64,000 nt of DNA from Paenibacillus phoenicis (GCF_034718895.1 NZ_JAYERP010000001.1:1426001-1490000); one strand, 5' to 3'. Positions 37,162 to 46,295 are shown, numbered from the stretch's first letter. The notes: generated by a model not told the origin, from the sequence alone. A program made the numbers and translations.

Positions 37162-38817
37162 TTATCGATTGTTGTAACGCTCCAGCGCTGCAGTTTGAAT
37201 CTCGATGGCGCGGTCCAGGCGAAGCGACTTCATTTTTTCTACATAGCTTTCAAATTGGTCCACGGATTCTTCCCCTAAAATGATCTTGATCGTCATCTCA
37301 TCCACCAGCGTGTTGATGTCGTTCATAATCGTGGCATATTCCGAGCTTTCCTCCGGCGTTGGCGTAATCGGCGGCAATTGGTATTTCGCGACATCGGTGT
37401 TCTTCCAAATTTCGATCGCATCCCGCTGGGTTTGCAGGGCGAAGAATTGCTCCGCATACCGTTTGTCTTGTACGAACGGTCCGTTGTAGCTGCCGCGGGC
37501 ATATAACGAAATCGCTTGCGCCGGCGCGAGTTTATCTGGATTTTTCATGAGCAAGTCGGTGTATTTCGGATATCCGTCCACCAACTCGTAGCTGACGCCT
37601 TCTTCCCCAAAGTTGAAGAACATATGGCCTTCCTCACTGTACCCGTAATCCAGCATCCGTACTGCCAACTCCGGATCCTTGGCGGCCGTTGTAATCGCGA
37701 CCGTGCCTTCAGAGGAGTACGGTTGGTTCCGCTGCCCGAATTTGGGCTTCTCGCCCTTGTTCAGCACCGGATAAGGAGCTGCCACAAGCACTGCTTTCGG
37801 ATCGTTCGCCTCGATCAACGGCTGCCATTTTCCCATCCCGCCGCCAGCGTTGCCGATCGTGGCACCCGTTGCTCCGGAAGCAAGGTTGCTGTCGAGCGCT
37901 TTACCATCGACCGTCGCGATATTTTTATCGAGCAGCCCTTCCTTATACCAAGATTGGAACAATCTTAAATACTCCTTGAATCCGGGTTCCGCAGGACCAA
38001 ACTTGATCTTCCCGTCTTCTTGGTAAAACCCTTGAGTCACCCCATATGCACCCAGGAACGCTCCGTTGTAGGATTCATTAAAGAAGCGCGGCTTGCTGAC
38101 CAGCGAGAGCGGAGCGGCAGCTCCCTTTTTCTCCTTAAACGCACGGAGCGTGGTCGTCCATTCGTCGATTGTTTCCGGCACCGGCAGTCCAAGTTCATCT
38201 AGCCAGTCCTTGCGGATCATCGGCCCCTGGAAGACCTGCAGATACTCATCGCCCCGGATAAACGGAAAGACGTAGTAACTGCCGCTGTCGGTTTTCACCA
38301 TCTTATCGATATCTGGATGCTCCTCTAAATACTTCTTCAGATTGGGCGCGTACTTGTCGACCAGATCGTTCAGACGCAAAATATACCCGTCACTGATCGC
38401 TTTCTCCGGGCCTCCGGGAAAACTCATGAAGTTGTATTCGATCATATCCGGCAGATCGCCTGATGCCAGCATGACGTTCAGCGCCTCGCGGGCTTGACCT
38501 GCCGGCGGTGCCGTAAATTCGAGCGGAACCCCGGTTTTCTCCTGCCATTTCTGAAAGAATGGAACATCGTTATGGGAATTCACAATCCCGATCAGGTTCC
38601 CGGTCAAATCCCCCCAATACGTTAGCTTCTTATCGGTTTGGATTGGATAAGTCGCCCCCGTTTCGGTGACCGAGGTGCTGCCGCCAGCATCTGTTCCCCC
38701 TTCATTGGATTTTGCGCTGTTTGTCTGCCCCCCGTTTGAGCATGCCAGCAGCATGGTGCTAAGCAAGCCGATGGCTAGGCCGGTTGAGACCCAGCGGGCT
38801 AAGGATTTTGTCTTCAT
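37162..38817 (-). CDS. Extracellular solute-binding lipoprotein 2 (LipO-like)
   Basis: 551 residues with lipobox LLAC (Cys26). Blocks such as VMLASGDLPDMIEYNF, GGPEKAISDGYILRLND and MIRKDWLDELGL align by eye at roughly 55-60 per cent identity with binding protein 1 at 29.8 kb. It delivers oligosaccharide to the LplB/YtcP permeases encoded downstream. First gene of the operon ending with GH88. Confidence 0.94.
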   Translation of the reverse strand: MKTKSLARWVSTGLAIGLLSTMLLACSNGGQTNSAKSNEGGTDAGGSTSVTETGATYPIQTDKKLTYWGDLTGNLIGIVNSHNDVPFFQKWQEKTGVPLEFTAPPAGQAREALNVMLASGDLPDMIEYNFMSFPGGPEKAISDGYILRLNDLVDKYAPNLKKYLEEHPDIDKMVKTDSGSYYVFPFIRGDEYLQVFQGPMIRKDWLDELGLPVPETIDEWTTTLRAFKEKKGAAAPLSLVSKPRFFNESYNGAFLGAYGVTQGFYQEDGKIKFGPAEPGFKEYLRLFQSWYKEGLLDKNIATVDGKALDSNLASGATGATIGNAGGGMGKWQPLIEANDPKAVLVAAPYPVLNKGEKPKFGQRNQPYSSEGTVAITTAAKDPELAVRMLDYGYSEEGHMFFNFGEEGVSYELVDGYPKYTDLLMKNPDKLAPAQAISLYARGSYNGPFVQDKRYAEQFFALQTQRDAIEIWKNTDVAKYQLPPITPTPEESSEYATIMNDINTLVDEMTIKIILGEESVDQFESYVEKMKSLRLDRAIEIQTAALERYNNR

Positions 38818-38968
38818 ATACCTTCCCCTCCATGAATTGTGATGGGAGTTAACCCATCCTCAGCATACGAACAATCCACAGGGCGGCCTATGGGCAAAAC
38901 CTCCAATGGCATGTTGATTTCGTTTGGGGCAGATTGATGATTTATGAAATGCGGTTGATGATCTATGT

Positions 38969-39003
38969 AAAAAAGCCCACCGAACGCTTAGGTTCAGTGA
39001 GCT
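38969..39003 (-). terminator. Intrinsic terminator upstream of binding protein 2 gene
   Basis: GCTCACTGAAC/GTTCGGTGGGC stem (with G-U pairs), then TTTTTTAC on the minus strand. It ends transcription of the small Ig-like remnant. Confidence 0.8.
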
Positions 39004-39065
39004 TCTACCTTAATTTTGTTCCCCACAATATTTCTTAACAAAGTTCTCTAACACGCGATCCAAAT

Positions 39066-39290
39066 TCACTCGGCGGTAACCAAAATCATCTGTTGAGCTT
39101 GGGATGTCTGATCACTGCCCAAGGCTTGAACTACGATACGGTCATGCATACTGCGACTGCCAAAGTCCCACGTGAATGACCAACCGTCGCTTCCGTCAAG
39201 ATCATAACCGATGAGTTCCCGTTCTCCCCACGTTTCCGTCCCTGTTGGAACGACCCAAAACAATACGGTTTCGACGTTTAAGGCTTTTTT
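39066..39290 (-). pseudogene. C-terminal remnant of an Ig-like-domain protein
   Basis: An open stretch of about 75 codons, closed upstream by a TAG and with no proper start, reads VLFWVVPTGTETWGERELIG, DLDGSDGWSFTWDFG and HDRIVVQALGSDQTS. The pattern looks like one beta-sandwich repeat from the end of a larger secreted protein. A terminator follows, so this is probably the 3' end of a deleted gene. A TTG start at 39263 is possible but has no good site. Confidence 0.5.
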
Positions 39291-39354
39291 CTCCCTCTTT
39301 AAAGACTTGAACCGCTATTGAGCATTCGAGAACTTGCGAGATGTATTCAAGCAG

Positions 39355-39386
39355 CAAAAGGCTAACCGCGAACGGCTAGCCTTTAG
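39355..39386 (-). terminator. Intrinsic terminator after Gfo/Idh/MocA operon
   Basis: AAGGCTA-CCG/CGG-TAGCCTT stem with one mismatch, then TTTTGC on the minus strand. Confidence 0.7.
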
Positions 39387-39399
39387 TGTTGTTATATGG

Positions 39400-40437
39400 T
39401 CATCCCTTATGACAGGACTGTAAAATATCATCCATCAGCTTCATCACCTTGCGAACTTCCTGATTCTTCACGATCGGCTCAGCGCCTTCGCGTACAACTT
39501 CATAGAAGTTCTGATAGAACGGTACGAAATCTGCTTTAGGTTCAGGGAAAGCCAATTTCTCCGTAGCTTCCTCCGAAGGAGGCGCCATCGTCTTGGTGAG
39601 TCCCACGCCCGCTTGGATTGGGGTTGGAGCCGCCACATCCTCACGGCCAGTAGCCGCGATGATTTCGCCGGACAAATCCCAGTCGTTAATCTTCGCAGTC
39701 CCTTCAAGGCCCTTCACGTACCAGCGCGGAAGCTTGGTATAGTTGGTGGTGCCGACTTCGACCAGCGCCTTCACGCCATTTTCAAAAGTAATGTAGCACA
39801 TGAATCCGTCATCGACTTCATCACCTAAGATATAGCTCAAATCGGAAAATACACTTTGCACAGGGCTATCGACCAGCCACAGCAGTTGGTCCAGCAGATG
39901 GACGCCCCAGTCCAGGAGCATGCCGCCGCCATGCTTTTTCAAATGACGCCAATCGCCTGGAATGCCGTTCGCCCCCTGAACGCGGGATTCGATTTGAAAA
40001 ATCTCCCCAATCGTCCGGTTCTGATACAACTGGCGAATGATAAGGAAGTCCGGGTCCCATCGCCGATTTTGGTGAACCATAAAGACCTTGCCCGTCTCTT
40101 CAGCCACCGCCAAAATGTCATCCAGCTCTTCGGTATTCATCGCCACCGGCTTTTCGCAAACGACATGTTTGCCGGCCCGCATCGAGCGAATCGCGATTTC
40201 CTTGTGGGAATCATTAGGGGTCGCGATTAAGACCGCTTCGATGTTGTTATCGGTTAATACTTCCTCCAGGCTGCCATAGATATGCAGGCCTTTGCCCTTG
40301 GAGATTTGCTGTCTTTCTCCGGAAATATCATAGGTTCCCACGACATGAAAGCGAGAGCTTTCTGCCGGAATGAGGTTGTGGGCATGGTAAGAGCCCATCC
40401 CGCCATAGCCGATGACGGCAAAGTTGATCTTCGACAT
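39400..40437 (-). CDS. Gfo/Idh/MocA family NAD(P)-dependent oxidoreductase (2)
   Basis: 345 residues from the ATG at 40437 with AAAGGAG upstream. Rossmann motif FAVIGYGGMGSYHA at the N-terminus, the family motif VVCEKPVAMNTEE near residue 92 with the catalytic Lys, and the DWGVHLLDQLLWL block with the His near residue 177. Members oxidise sugars, sugar acids or inositols. It is the last gene of a four-gene operon with an isomerase, ThuA and a second family member. Confidence 0.93.
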   Translation of the reverse strand: MSKINFAVIGYGGMGSYHAHNLIPAESSRFHVVGTYDISGERQQISKGKGLHIYGSLEEVLTDNNIEAVLIATPNDSHKEIAIRSMRAGKHVVCEKPVAMNTEELDDILAVAEETGKVFMVHQNRRWDPDFLIIRQLYQNRTIGEIFQIESRVQGANGIPGDWRHLKKHGGGMLLDWGVHLLDQLLWLVDSPVQSVFSDLSYILGDEVDDGFMCYITFENGVKALVEVGTTNYTKLPRWYVKGLEGTAKINDWDLSGEIIAATGREDVAAPTPIQAGVGLTKTMAPPSEEATEKLAFPEPKADFVPFYQNFYEVVREGAEPIVKNQEVRKVMKLMDDILQSCHKG

Positions 40438-40450
40438 CTTGCTTGCTCCT

Positions 40451-41419
40451 TTACGCCCACCACATGGCAGAAGGCTGCTCATGGATCATGATGGATTTCA
40501 AGTTAGTAATGGCACGAGTGAGGCCTTCATCCACCGACATGATCGGATCTTCATGCTCGATGCTGAGCACATAATCATATCCATATACGCGCAATGCGGA
40601 GATGATATCCGACCATACCTTCAGGTCATGGCCGCAGCCTACCGAACGGAACGTCCAGGCACGCGTCTTCACATTGCCGTAAGGCTGCATATCCGTTAAC
40701 CCGTACATATTAATGTTATCCTGATCCAGATACGTATCCTTCGCATGGAAGTGGTGGATCGCACCAGCCTCCCCAAGGATCTTAACCGCAGCAACCGGAT
40801 CAATTCCTTGCCACCACAAATGGCTTGGATCCAGGTTACAGCCGATCGCTTTACCGGTTGCTTCACGCAATTTCAACATGGTGTATGGCGTATGAGCCAG
40901 GAAGCCGCCATGGAGTTCGATCCCGATTTTCACGCCGGCCGCTTCCGCTTCCTTGTTGATCTCCTTCCAATACGGGATCAGCTTCTGCTCCCATTGGTAA
41001 TTGTAGTTGTCATCGTATTCCGTTGGCCAAGGCAAGACCGGCCAGTTCACTTGGGTATCCCCCGGTTTCCCGCCCGATACGCCGGAGAATCCGTTGACGA
41101 CCGGAACGTTCAGCAAGCTGGCCAGCTTAATCGTTTTGCGCAGCAAGGTGTCCGCCTCGGCAGCCACTTCTGGGATCGGGGAGATCGGATTGTTGTGGCA
41201 GCTGAGCGCAGAAATTTCGAGGCCTTTGTCCGCTAATTTGGCGAGATATTCTTTTCTCGCATCGCTGCTGGCCAGCAATTGATCAATATCCAAATGAGCG
41301 TTGCCCGGATAACCGCCGGTCCCGATTTCAACCGTCTGCAATCCTTTCTTGGCCACTTCCTCAATCATCTCTTCAAAGCTTAAATGATTAAACAATGGTG
41401 TAAATACACCCAGTTTCAT
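40451..41419 (-). CDS. Sugar phosphate isomerase/epimerase-like TIM-barrel protein (IolE/AP-endonuclease-2 fold)
   Basis: 322 residues. MKLGVFTPLFNHLSFEEMIE, TVEIGTGGYPGNAHLD, ALSCHNNPISP, KIGIELHGGF, CNLDPSHLWWQGIDP and HFHAKDTY show the metal-binding His, Glu, Asp and His positions of the xylose-isomerase-like barrel. In related clusters such proteins act on 3-keto-sugars or inositol derivatives. It sits 13 bp from the downstream dehydrogenase gene and 25 bp from ThuA, in one operon. Confidence 0.9.
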   Translation of the reverse strand: MKLGVFTPLFNHLSFEEMIEEVAKKGLQTVEIGTGGYPGNAHLDIDQLLASSDARKEYLAKLADKGLEISALSCHNNPISPIPEVAAEADTLLRKTIKLASLLNVPVVNGFSGVSGGKPGDTQVNWPVLPWPTEYDDNYNYQWEQKLIPYWKEINKEAEAAGVKIGIELHGGFLAHTPYTMLKLREATGKAIGCNLDPSHLWWQGIDPVAAVKILGEAGAIHHFHAKDTYLDQDNINMYGLTDMQPYGNVKTRAWTFRSVGCGHDLKVWSDIISALRVYGYDYVLSIEHEDPIMSVDEGLTRAITNLKSIMIHEQPSAMWWA

Positions 41420-41444
41420 TGCTCTTCACTCCTAATGGTTTACC

Positions 41445-42155
41445 TTATTTTTCACGTGCTTCATAGTGGCCGTAAACGGGATACAGATTTTGGGTTGGAG
41501 CGCACCAGCGGATCCCGTTCTTAATGACCTTCTGCACTTTCTCGTTATAATAGCTCGGATACGTTTCATGGCCAGGTTGGAAATAGAAGATCTTCCCGTT
41601 CCCCCGCCGGAACGTACAACCGCTGCGGAACACTTCGCCTCCAGGGAACCAGCTGACAAAGATCAGCTCGTCCGGTGCCGGAATATCAAAATGCTCCCCG
41701 TACATCTCTTCCTTCTCCAACTCGATAAAATCGCCGATACCTTCGGCAATCGGGTGGCTCGGGTTCACGTTCCAAATGCGGCTATGCTTCCCGTCTTCCC
41801 GCCATTTCAGGTCGCAAGAGGTTCCCATGAGTCTCTTGAAGATTTTGGAGAAATGTGCCGAATGCAGCACAACCAGCCCCATACCTTCCAGCACCCGTTT
41901 ATGCACGCGTTCCACGATTTCATCCTGAACTTCATCATGGGCCATATGCCCCCACCAGATCAGGACATCCGTATCCTCTAATACTTCTTCCGTCAAGCCA
42001 TGCTCTGGTTCGTCCAACGTTGCCGTCTTCACTTTGAATTGGTCCTCACGGAGAAACTTTGCAATTTGCCCGTGAATCCCTTCCGGATATACTTCTTGAA
42101 CGACTTTATTGGTCTTCTCATGCCGATATTCGTTCCATACGGTGACTTGAATCAT
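41445..42155 (-). CDS. ThuA-like protein (trehalose utilisation family)
   Basis: 236 residues. [47 protein letters not shown] and [15 protein letters not shown] are the family blocks; the fold is related to class I glutamine amidotransferases but lacks their Cys. ThuA works with the dehydrogenase ThuB on 3-keto-disaccharides in rhizobia (family knowledge). Here it lies between a Gfo/Idh/MocA dehydrogenase and an isomerase, which supports the same type of pathway. AAGGAG lies upstream of the ATG. Confidence 0.92.
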   Translation of the reverse strand: MIQVTVWNEYRHEKTNKVVQEVYPEGIHGQIAKFLREDQFKVKTATLDEPEHGLTEEVLEDTDVLIWWGHMAHDEVQDEIVERVHKRVLEGMGLVVLHSAHFSKIFKRLMGTSCDLKWREDGKHSRIWNVNPSHPIAEGIGDFIELEKEEMYGEHFDIPAPDELIFVSWFPGGEVFRSGCTFRRGNGKIFYFQPGHETYPSYYNEKVQKVIKNGIRWCAPTQNLYPVYGHYEAREK

Positions 42156-42173
42156 GGATATCGCTCCTTGATC

Positions 42174-43247
42174 TTATAGGTATACCGGCTCGCCGGTCTT
42201 CGAGGATTTGTAAATCGCCTCTAGAATTTCCGTAACCACCAAGGCTTCTTCCGGTTTCACGACAGGCTCGGTATCATTTAGGATCGCCTGAATCCAGGAT
42301 TGGGCTTCAAGCACCTCCGGTCTTTCGCCTGCACCGTCGTAGAAAGCAACGCCGCCGGTTTGCAGCTCGATCTTCTTCTCATACAGCAGGCTGTGGTCTT
42401 CCCCGTTGATGGTCAGGCCATTGTTCATATCGGCGCCTGCTTTGGTTCCGCACAGCGTCGTTTTTGCTTCCTTTACGTCCAGGCTGTTTAACGCCCAGCT
42501 GGATTCCAGGAAGATGGTGGCCCCGTTTTCCATCACGACAAAACCAAATGCGGAGTCTTCTACAGTGAATTTTTCCGGATCCCAAGGTCCCCATGCATTC
42601 GCTGCATTTTTCGTTTGGGACAATTTATGATACGTTTTCCCCACCACGTACTTCGGCTTGTAGTTGTTCATCATCCAGAGCGTCAGGTCAAGCGCGTGGG
42701 TACCGATGTCGATCAATGGACCTCCGCCTTGCGCTTCCTCATCCAGGAATACGCCCCAAGTTGGTACCGCGCGGCGACGAATCGCATGAGCTTTAGCAAA
42801 ATAAATTTCACCCAAACCGCCCTCTTCACAAACTTGGTGCAAATATCTCGAATCCGTCCGGAACCGGTTCTGATAACCGATCGTTAATTTCTTGCCGGTC
42901 CGCTTGGACGCTTCGACCATGCTTCTAGCTTCTTCAGCCGTCTTCGCCATCGGTTTCTCGCACATCACATGACAGCCCGCTTCCATCGCTGCAATCGAAA
43001 TGACCGCATGCGAGGAGTTTGGCGTACATACATGAACAACATCCAAATCGGTATTCGCTAACATCGTTTCATAGTTATCAAAAACCTGCGCATCCGCAGT
43101 ACCAAATTTCTTCTTCGCTTCCTCCGCACGTTCCACGACAATATCGCAGAAGGCTACCATTTCTACTTCTTTCACCTCGGAAAGAGCCGGCATATGCTTG
43201 CCGTTTGCAATCCCACCGCATCCGATAATACCAACTTTTAGTTTCAT
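42174..43247 (-). CDS. Gfo/Idh/MocA family NAD(P)-dependent oxidoreductase (1)
   Basis: 357 residues from the ATG at 43247, which has AGGAGGG upstream; the in-frame extension to 43358 crosses a terminator region and is rejected. VGIIGCGGIANGKHMPAL, HVMCEKPMAKTAEEA with the catalytic Lys, and LIDIGTHALDLTLWMM are visible. It is only distantly similar to the partner at 39.4 kb, so the two probably act on different positions or sugars. First gene of the operon, preceded by a cre-like sequence. Confidence 0.93.
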   Translation of the reverse strand: MKLKVGIIGCGGIANGKHMPALSEVKEVEMVAFCDIVVERAEEAKKKFGTADAQVFDNYETMLANTDLDVVHVCTPNSSHAVISIAAMEAGCHVMCEKPMAKTAEEARSMVEASKRTGKKLTIGYQNRFRTDSRYLHQVCEEGGLGEIYFAKAHAIRRRAVPTWGVFLDEEAQGGGPLIDIGTHALDLTLWMMNNYKPKYVVGKTYHKLSQTKNAANAWGPWDPEKFTVEDSAFGFVVMENGATIFLESSWALNSLDVKEAKTTLCGTKAGADMNNGLTINGEDHSLLYEKKIELQTGGVAFYDGAGERPEVLEAQSWIQAILNDTEPVVKPEEALVVTEILEAIYKSSKTGEPVYL

Positions 43248-43258
43248 CTTATCCCTCC

Positions 43259-43272
43259 TGAAAGCGTTTCTA
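43259..43272 (-). promoter_or_regulatory. Possible cre (catabolite control) site
   Basis: TGAAAGCGTTTCTA matches 12 of 14 positions of the CcpA-site consensus TGWAANCGNTNWCA. It lies directly upstream of the ribosome binding site of the first gene in the dehydrogenase/ThuA operon, where bound CcpA would act as a roadblock. Confidence 0.45.
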
Positions 43273-43354
43273 TTGTCGAATTCATTATAGCCAAATTTAT
43301 AACTGCTTTCTTCCCAATTTCCTCGCATGATACTCCCGAATATTGCCCTCCGGT

Positions 43355-43404
43355 TCAAAAAACAAACAAGGGCTTCTACCGAGAATAAACTCGTAAAAGC
43401 CCTT
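43355..43404 (-). terminator. Intrinsic terminator after AraC-type gene
   Basis: AAGGGCTT/AAAGCCCTT outer stem with inner CGAG/CTCG pairs, followed by GTTTGTTTTTTG on the minus strand. Confidence 0.85.
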
Positions 43405-43409
43405 GATCT

Positions 43410-44276
43410 TTAAGACTCTATTAGATTTTTGCGATACTGCAGCGGCGATTGTCCAACCTCATCTTTAAACACATGATGGAACGTTTTGACGCTGGCGAAG
43501 CCGGCTTTATCGGCGACTTCCGCCATAGGGATATTTTCGTTGGCCAAAATAAACTTTGCTTGATTGATCCGATACTCCGTCAGGAACTGCATGAACGTCT
43601 GCCCCGTATTCGCCTTAAAGAATCGAGTGAAATAGTACGGACTAAAGCCCACGAATTTCGCCACGTCTTCTAGGGTAATCACTTCCCGATAACGATTTTC
43701 CACATATTCAAAGACTTGATTCAGCAAATCCAAGGTTTCTTTGTGCTGAATGGTGGATCGCTTGCTGGGCAAGTTCGAGGTTTGGCGTCTTGGCAAATGC
43801 AAATAAAACTCGCCGATTAATTGGTACAGATACCCGAGGGTCAAATAATTCATGCCCATCGGTTTCGTCTGTTCGACTTCATATAAATGAATTAACAGCT
43901 CCGTCGCCTTCTGGGCTAACCCCTGCGGCCAGTTGCGGCTAAGCGGCTCGCCGGTTTCAAAGAGATTTAATAAGGAGTCCTCTGAAATGCGCAGGGTTCT
44001 CTCATCAAACAGTTTCAGATTAAACTGATAGACATACCGTTCACTCTCTGGCGAAGCCAAGAAATAATGAGCCTCCCCGCTAGGGAAAAAGAAGATCTCC
44101 CCTTCCTCCAACTGGACGATCTCTTCCCGAACGCCGATGTTCACCTTGCCTTTGCGGGAATAGATGATTTCAATTTCTTTATGCCAATGCGGATAGACAA
44201 TCGTCATTCCGTCATTTAGGAACGTTCGAAACAAAATGGAATCCTGAAACTCCGGGATTTCCAAGTACTCGCTCAT
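43410..44276 (-). CDS. AraC-family regulator with cupin sensor domain
   Basis: 288 residues from the ATG at 44276. The N-terminal cupin shows PHWHKEIEIIYSRKG and EGEIFFFPSGEAHYF; the C-terminal double HTH shows LEDVAKFVGFSPYYFTRFFK and MAEVADKAGFASVKTFHHVF, ending SPLQYRKN. Such proteins sense a sugar through the cupin and activate nearby catabolic genes. It is upstream of, and on the same strand as, the dehydrogenase/ThuA operon, the likely target, though a terminator separates them. Confidence 0.93.
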   Translation of the reverse strand: MSEYLEIPEFQDSILFRTFLNDGMTIVYPHWHKEIEIIYSRKGKVNIGVREEIVQLEEGEIFFFPSGEAHYFLASPESERYVYQFNLKLFDERTLRISEDSLLNLFETGEPLSRNWPQGLAQKATELLIHLYEVEQTKPMGMNYLTLGYLYQLIGEFYLHLPRRQTSNLPSKRSTIQHKETLDLLNQVFEYVENRYREVITLEDVAKFVGFSPYYFTRFFKANTGQTFMQFLTEYRINQAKFILANENIPMAEVADKAGFASVKTFHHVFKDEVGQSPLQYRKNLIES

Positions 44277-44426
44277 AACCCTGATGACTCCCTGTACGTT
44301 GGATTTTGTCGTGTTCAGTATGATTATAAGGGGCTTCCCTGATCCGGACAACCCGAGGTGGGAATCTACATTTAGTTTTTACACTTTTTAACACATATTG
44401 TACACTTGCAGTAAGGAGGGACTTCC

Positions 44427-44553
44427 ATGCCATTCTTAAAAAAAACATGAACTGACTCGCCACGATGTGTTTGAATTTATGTGGATTTAATAGATGAGAT
44501 GGAGAAGTGGGTTGTGGAATGCTTCAAGGATCATGATTGCTTTACGATTTGAG
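44427..44553 (+). pseudogene. Possible relic of a small gene
   Basis: AAGGAGG precedes ATG at 44427 with good spacing. The frame MPFLKKT stops at once, but removing one A from the run of eight gives KKHELTRHDVFEFMW, and a further frame continues IDEMEKWVVECFKDHDC. This looks like a small charged protein broken by two frameshifts. The family is not recognised. A seven-residue leader peptide is the alternative. Confidence 0.35.
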
Positions 44554-44574
44554 GAATCTAGCCGTTCTATCATG

Positions 44575-44619
44575 AAAAAACCACCCGTTGCTTATAAAGC
44601 TTAAGGTGGGTGTTTTTTC
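44575..44619. terminator. Bidirectional terminator
   Basis: AAAAAAC-CACCC/GGGTG-TTTTTT flanks a 20-base loop region; poly-A and poly-T arms let it work in both directions. It serves the isomerase gene at 44622 on the minus strand. Confidence 0.75.
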
Positions 44620-44621
44620 TA

Positions 44622-45374
44622 TTATTCTGAATGGACCTCATCGACCATTGCTCGAAGACGCTGGCAATCAATCGCTGTAGCTTCTAATGGCGGATAGTTC
44701 TGAAACTCCTCTTGCTCCACAATTAACCATGGGATTTCGTTCTCCTTAGCGAATTGGACGAATTCCTTCATCGGCAGGACGCCGGAACCAATTTCCGTGC
44801 TTTCCCGAGGAGAATCCTGCATATCTTTCATATGAAAAAGACCAATCCGATCCTTATGCGTTTCTAACCAAGAGAACGCGTCCAAACCGGCATCCGCCAG
44901 CCAGTACAGATCTACTTCCAGGTCGATTTGTTCCGTACGTTGTACCATTTCAGCCAGAATATCCACGCCGGGGATTTCCGTGAGTTCATTGGCATGATTA
45001 TGGTAGTAAAATTCGAAGCCTTCCTCTGCCGCCTTTTTCGCGACCTCCTCCATTTCCTCAATGAAGGCGTGCCAAGCTTCTAAGGTCTGGAAGCTGGCAT
45101 AAGGAATCACGATCCGAGAATTTCCAATTTCCTTCTCGAAGGCTAACGTTCCTTCGAAATCCCGTTGCAGAGCCTCAAAAGAAAGATGCGAAGCCGCAAC
45201 CTGTAACCCCAATTCATCTAAGTAACTTTTCACTTCAGCGGCACTTTTCCCATGATAGCCGGCAAATTCGACGCCATCATATCCGCTTTGCTTCACTTTT
45301 TTGAGCGCCTCATAAAAGTTGTCTTCACATGCATCCTGAATACTCCATAATTGCAAGGCAATTTGGGGTTTCAT
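44622..45374 (-). CDS. Sugar phosphate isomerase/epimerase-like TIM-barrel protein
   Basis: 250 residues. IALQLWSIQDACEDNFYEAL at the N-terminus, GYDGVEFAGYHG, FEFYYHNHANE, DLEVDLYWLADAGLD and RIGLFHMKDM show the metal-site residues of the AP-endonuclease-2-like barrel. It belongs to the short soil-bacterial branch often found with Gfo/Idh/MocA enzymes. The gene stands alone with its own terminator, upstream of the AraC gene on the same strand. Confidence 0.9.
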   Translation of the reverse strand: MKPQIALQLWSIQDACEDNFYEALKKVKQSGYDGVEFAGYHGKSAAEVKSYLDELGLQVAASHLSFEALQRDFEGTLAFEKEIGNSRIVIPYASFQTLEAWHAFIEEMEEVAKKAAEEGFEFYYHNHANELTEIPGVDILAEMVQRTEQIDLEVDLYWLADAGLDAFSWLETHKDRIGLFHMKDMQDSPRESTEIGSGVLPMKEFVQFAKENEIPWLIVEQEEFQNYPPLEATAIDCQRLRAMVDEVHSE

Positions 45375-45479
45375 CGAACCTCCTCCTTTCTCGAGTCCAT
45401 TATAGCGAAATCACCTCCCACATTCTTCCCGCTTTCTTCCGAAAAGCTCCTGAATAATGCGCTTTCATAACCGACATGA

Positions 45480-45513
45480 TAAAAGGCCACAACAAGAAAA
45501 CCTTGTTGCAGCC
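45480..45513 (-). terminator. Intrinsic terminator after SDR gene
   Basis: A 12-base stem GGCTGCAACAAG/CTTGTTGTGGCC (with G-U pairs), then TTTTATC on the minus strand. Confidence 0.75.
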
Positions 45514-45535
45514 GAATATCATGAACTTCCTTCTA

Positions 45536-46240
45536 TTAATTTTGTTGGAACAATTGGGGATACAAAGCATGTACGCCGCCAGCAAAGTCACGTTGCACGT
45601 TACGGCTAAATTCATCGGCGACAATTTCGTAGTTGTCTGCTTCAACACCGTCGATGGCAATCTTCGCAATATCCGCAGGACTTGCTTTTGGTGCTTTTAC
45701 ATTTGCAGTCATGTCTGTGTCCATAAACGCCACATGAAGCCCAGAAACCTTTATATTTTTCGGAGCCAAAGCCATACGAAGCGTATTCGTCATATTCCAT
45801 TCCGCCGATTTCGCTGCAGAATATCCCGTGTTGCCTACACTAAACCAGGACAGAACAGAGAGGATATTCAGAATCGTCCCGCCGCCATTTTTCTCAAGAA
45901 TCGGGGCAAATGCACGGATCATCGACAAGTTGCCAAAAAAGTGAGTTTCCATATCCAATCTGATCTGATCCAAATCGCCATCCAGCAAAGCAGCGCCTGT
46001 ATGGGATCCAGCATTGTTGACCAACAAAGTCAGATCTGGAATGGCTTGTGCTGCCTTCGCAATCGATTGAGGATCGGTAATATCCAGTTGTACTGGAATA
46101 GCGCCCGGCAATTGAATCGCTTCTGGATCTCTTGCTCCAGCATAAACCTTCGCTCCTCTTGCGAGAAGTTCACTTGCAAGATGATAACCCAACCCACGAT
46201 TCGCACCAGTAACCAACGCAACTTGTTTTGAAATTTCCAT
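45536..46240 (-). CDS. Short-chain dehydrogenase/reductase (SDR)
   Basis: 234 residues from the ATG at 46240 with AAAGGAG upstream. The NAD(P) motif TGANRGLG lies near residue 12, NNAG near 84 and the catalytic Ser/Tyr-X3-Lys (GYSAAKSAEW) near 148. The substrate is unknown. Its promoter (TTGGTA, 17 bp, TAATAA at 46311-46339) is overlapped by a perfect TetR-type palindrome. The tetR gene next to it is broken, so the gene may be permanently derepressed. Confidence 0.93.
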   Translation of the reverse strand: MEISKQVALVTGANRGLGYHLASELLARGAKVYAGARDPEAIQLPGAIPVQLDITDPQSIAKAAQAIPDLTLLVNNAGSHTGAALLDGDLDQIRLDMETHFFGNLSMIRAFAPILEKNGGGTILNILSVLSWFSVGNTGYSAAKSAEWNMTNTLRMALAPKNIKVSGLHVAFMDTDMTANVKAPKASPADIAKIAIDGVEADNYEIVADEFSRNVQRDFAGGVHALYPQLFQQN

Positions 46241-46295
46241 CGATAACAGCTCCTTTTCTTTTATTTGAGATGTGTTTTTGTCTGGAATATTTTTT

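Larger units (their letters stand above)
44277..44621. other. Intergenic region with a possible gene relic
   Basis: 345 bp. A perfect GGAGG site precedes an ATG at 44427, but the frame closes after seven codons in a run of A. Nothing else is convincing apart from the terminator at 44575-44619. Confidence 0.5.
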
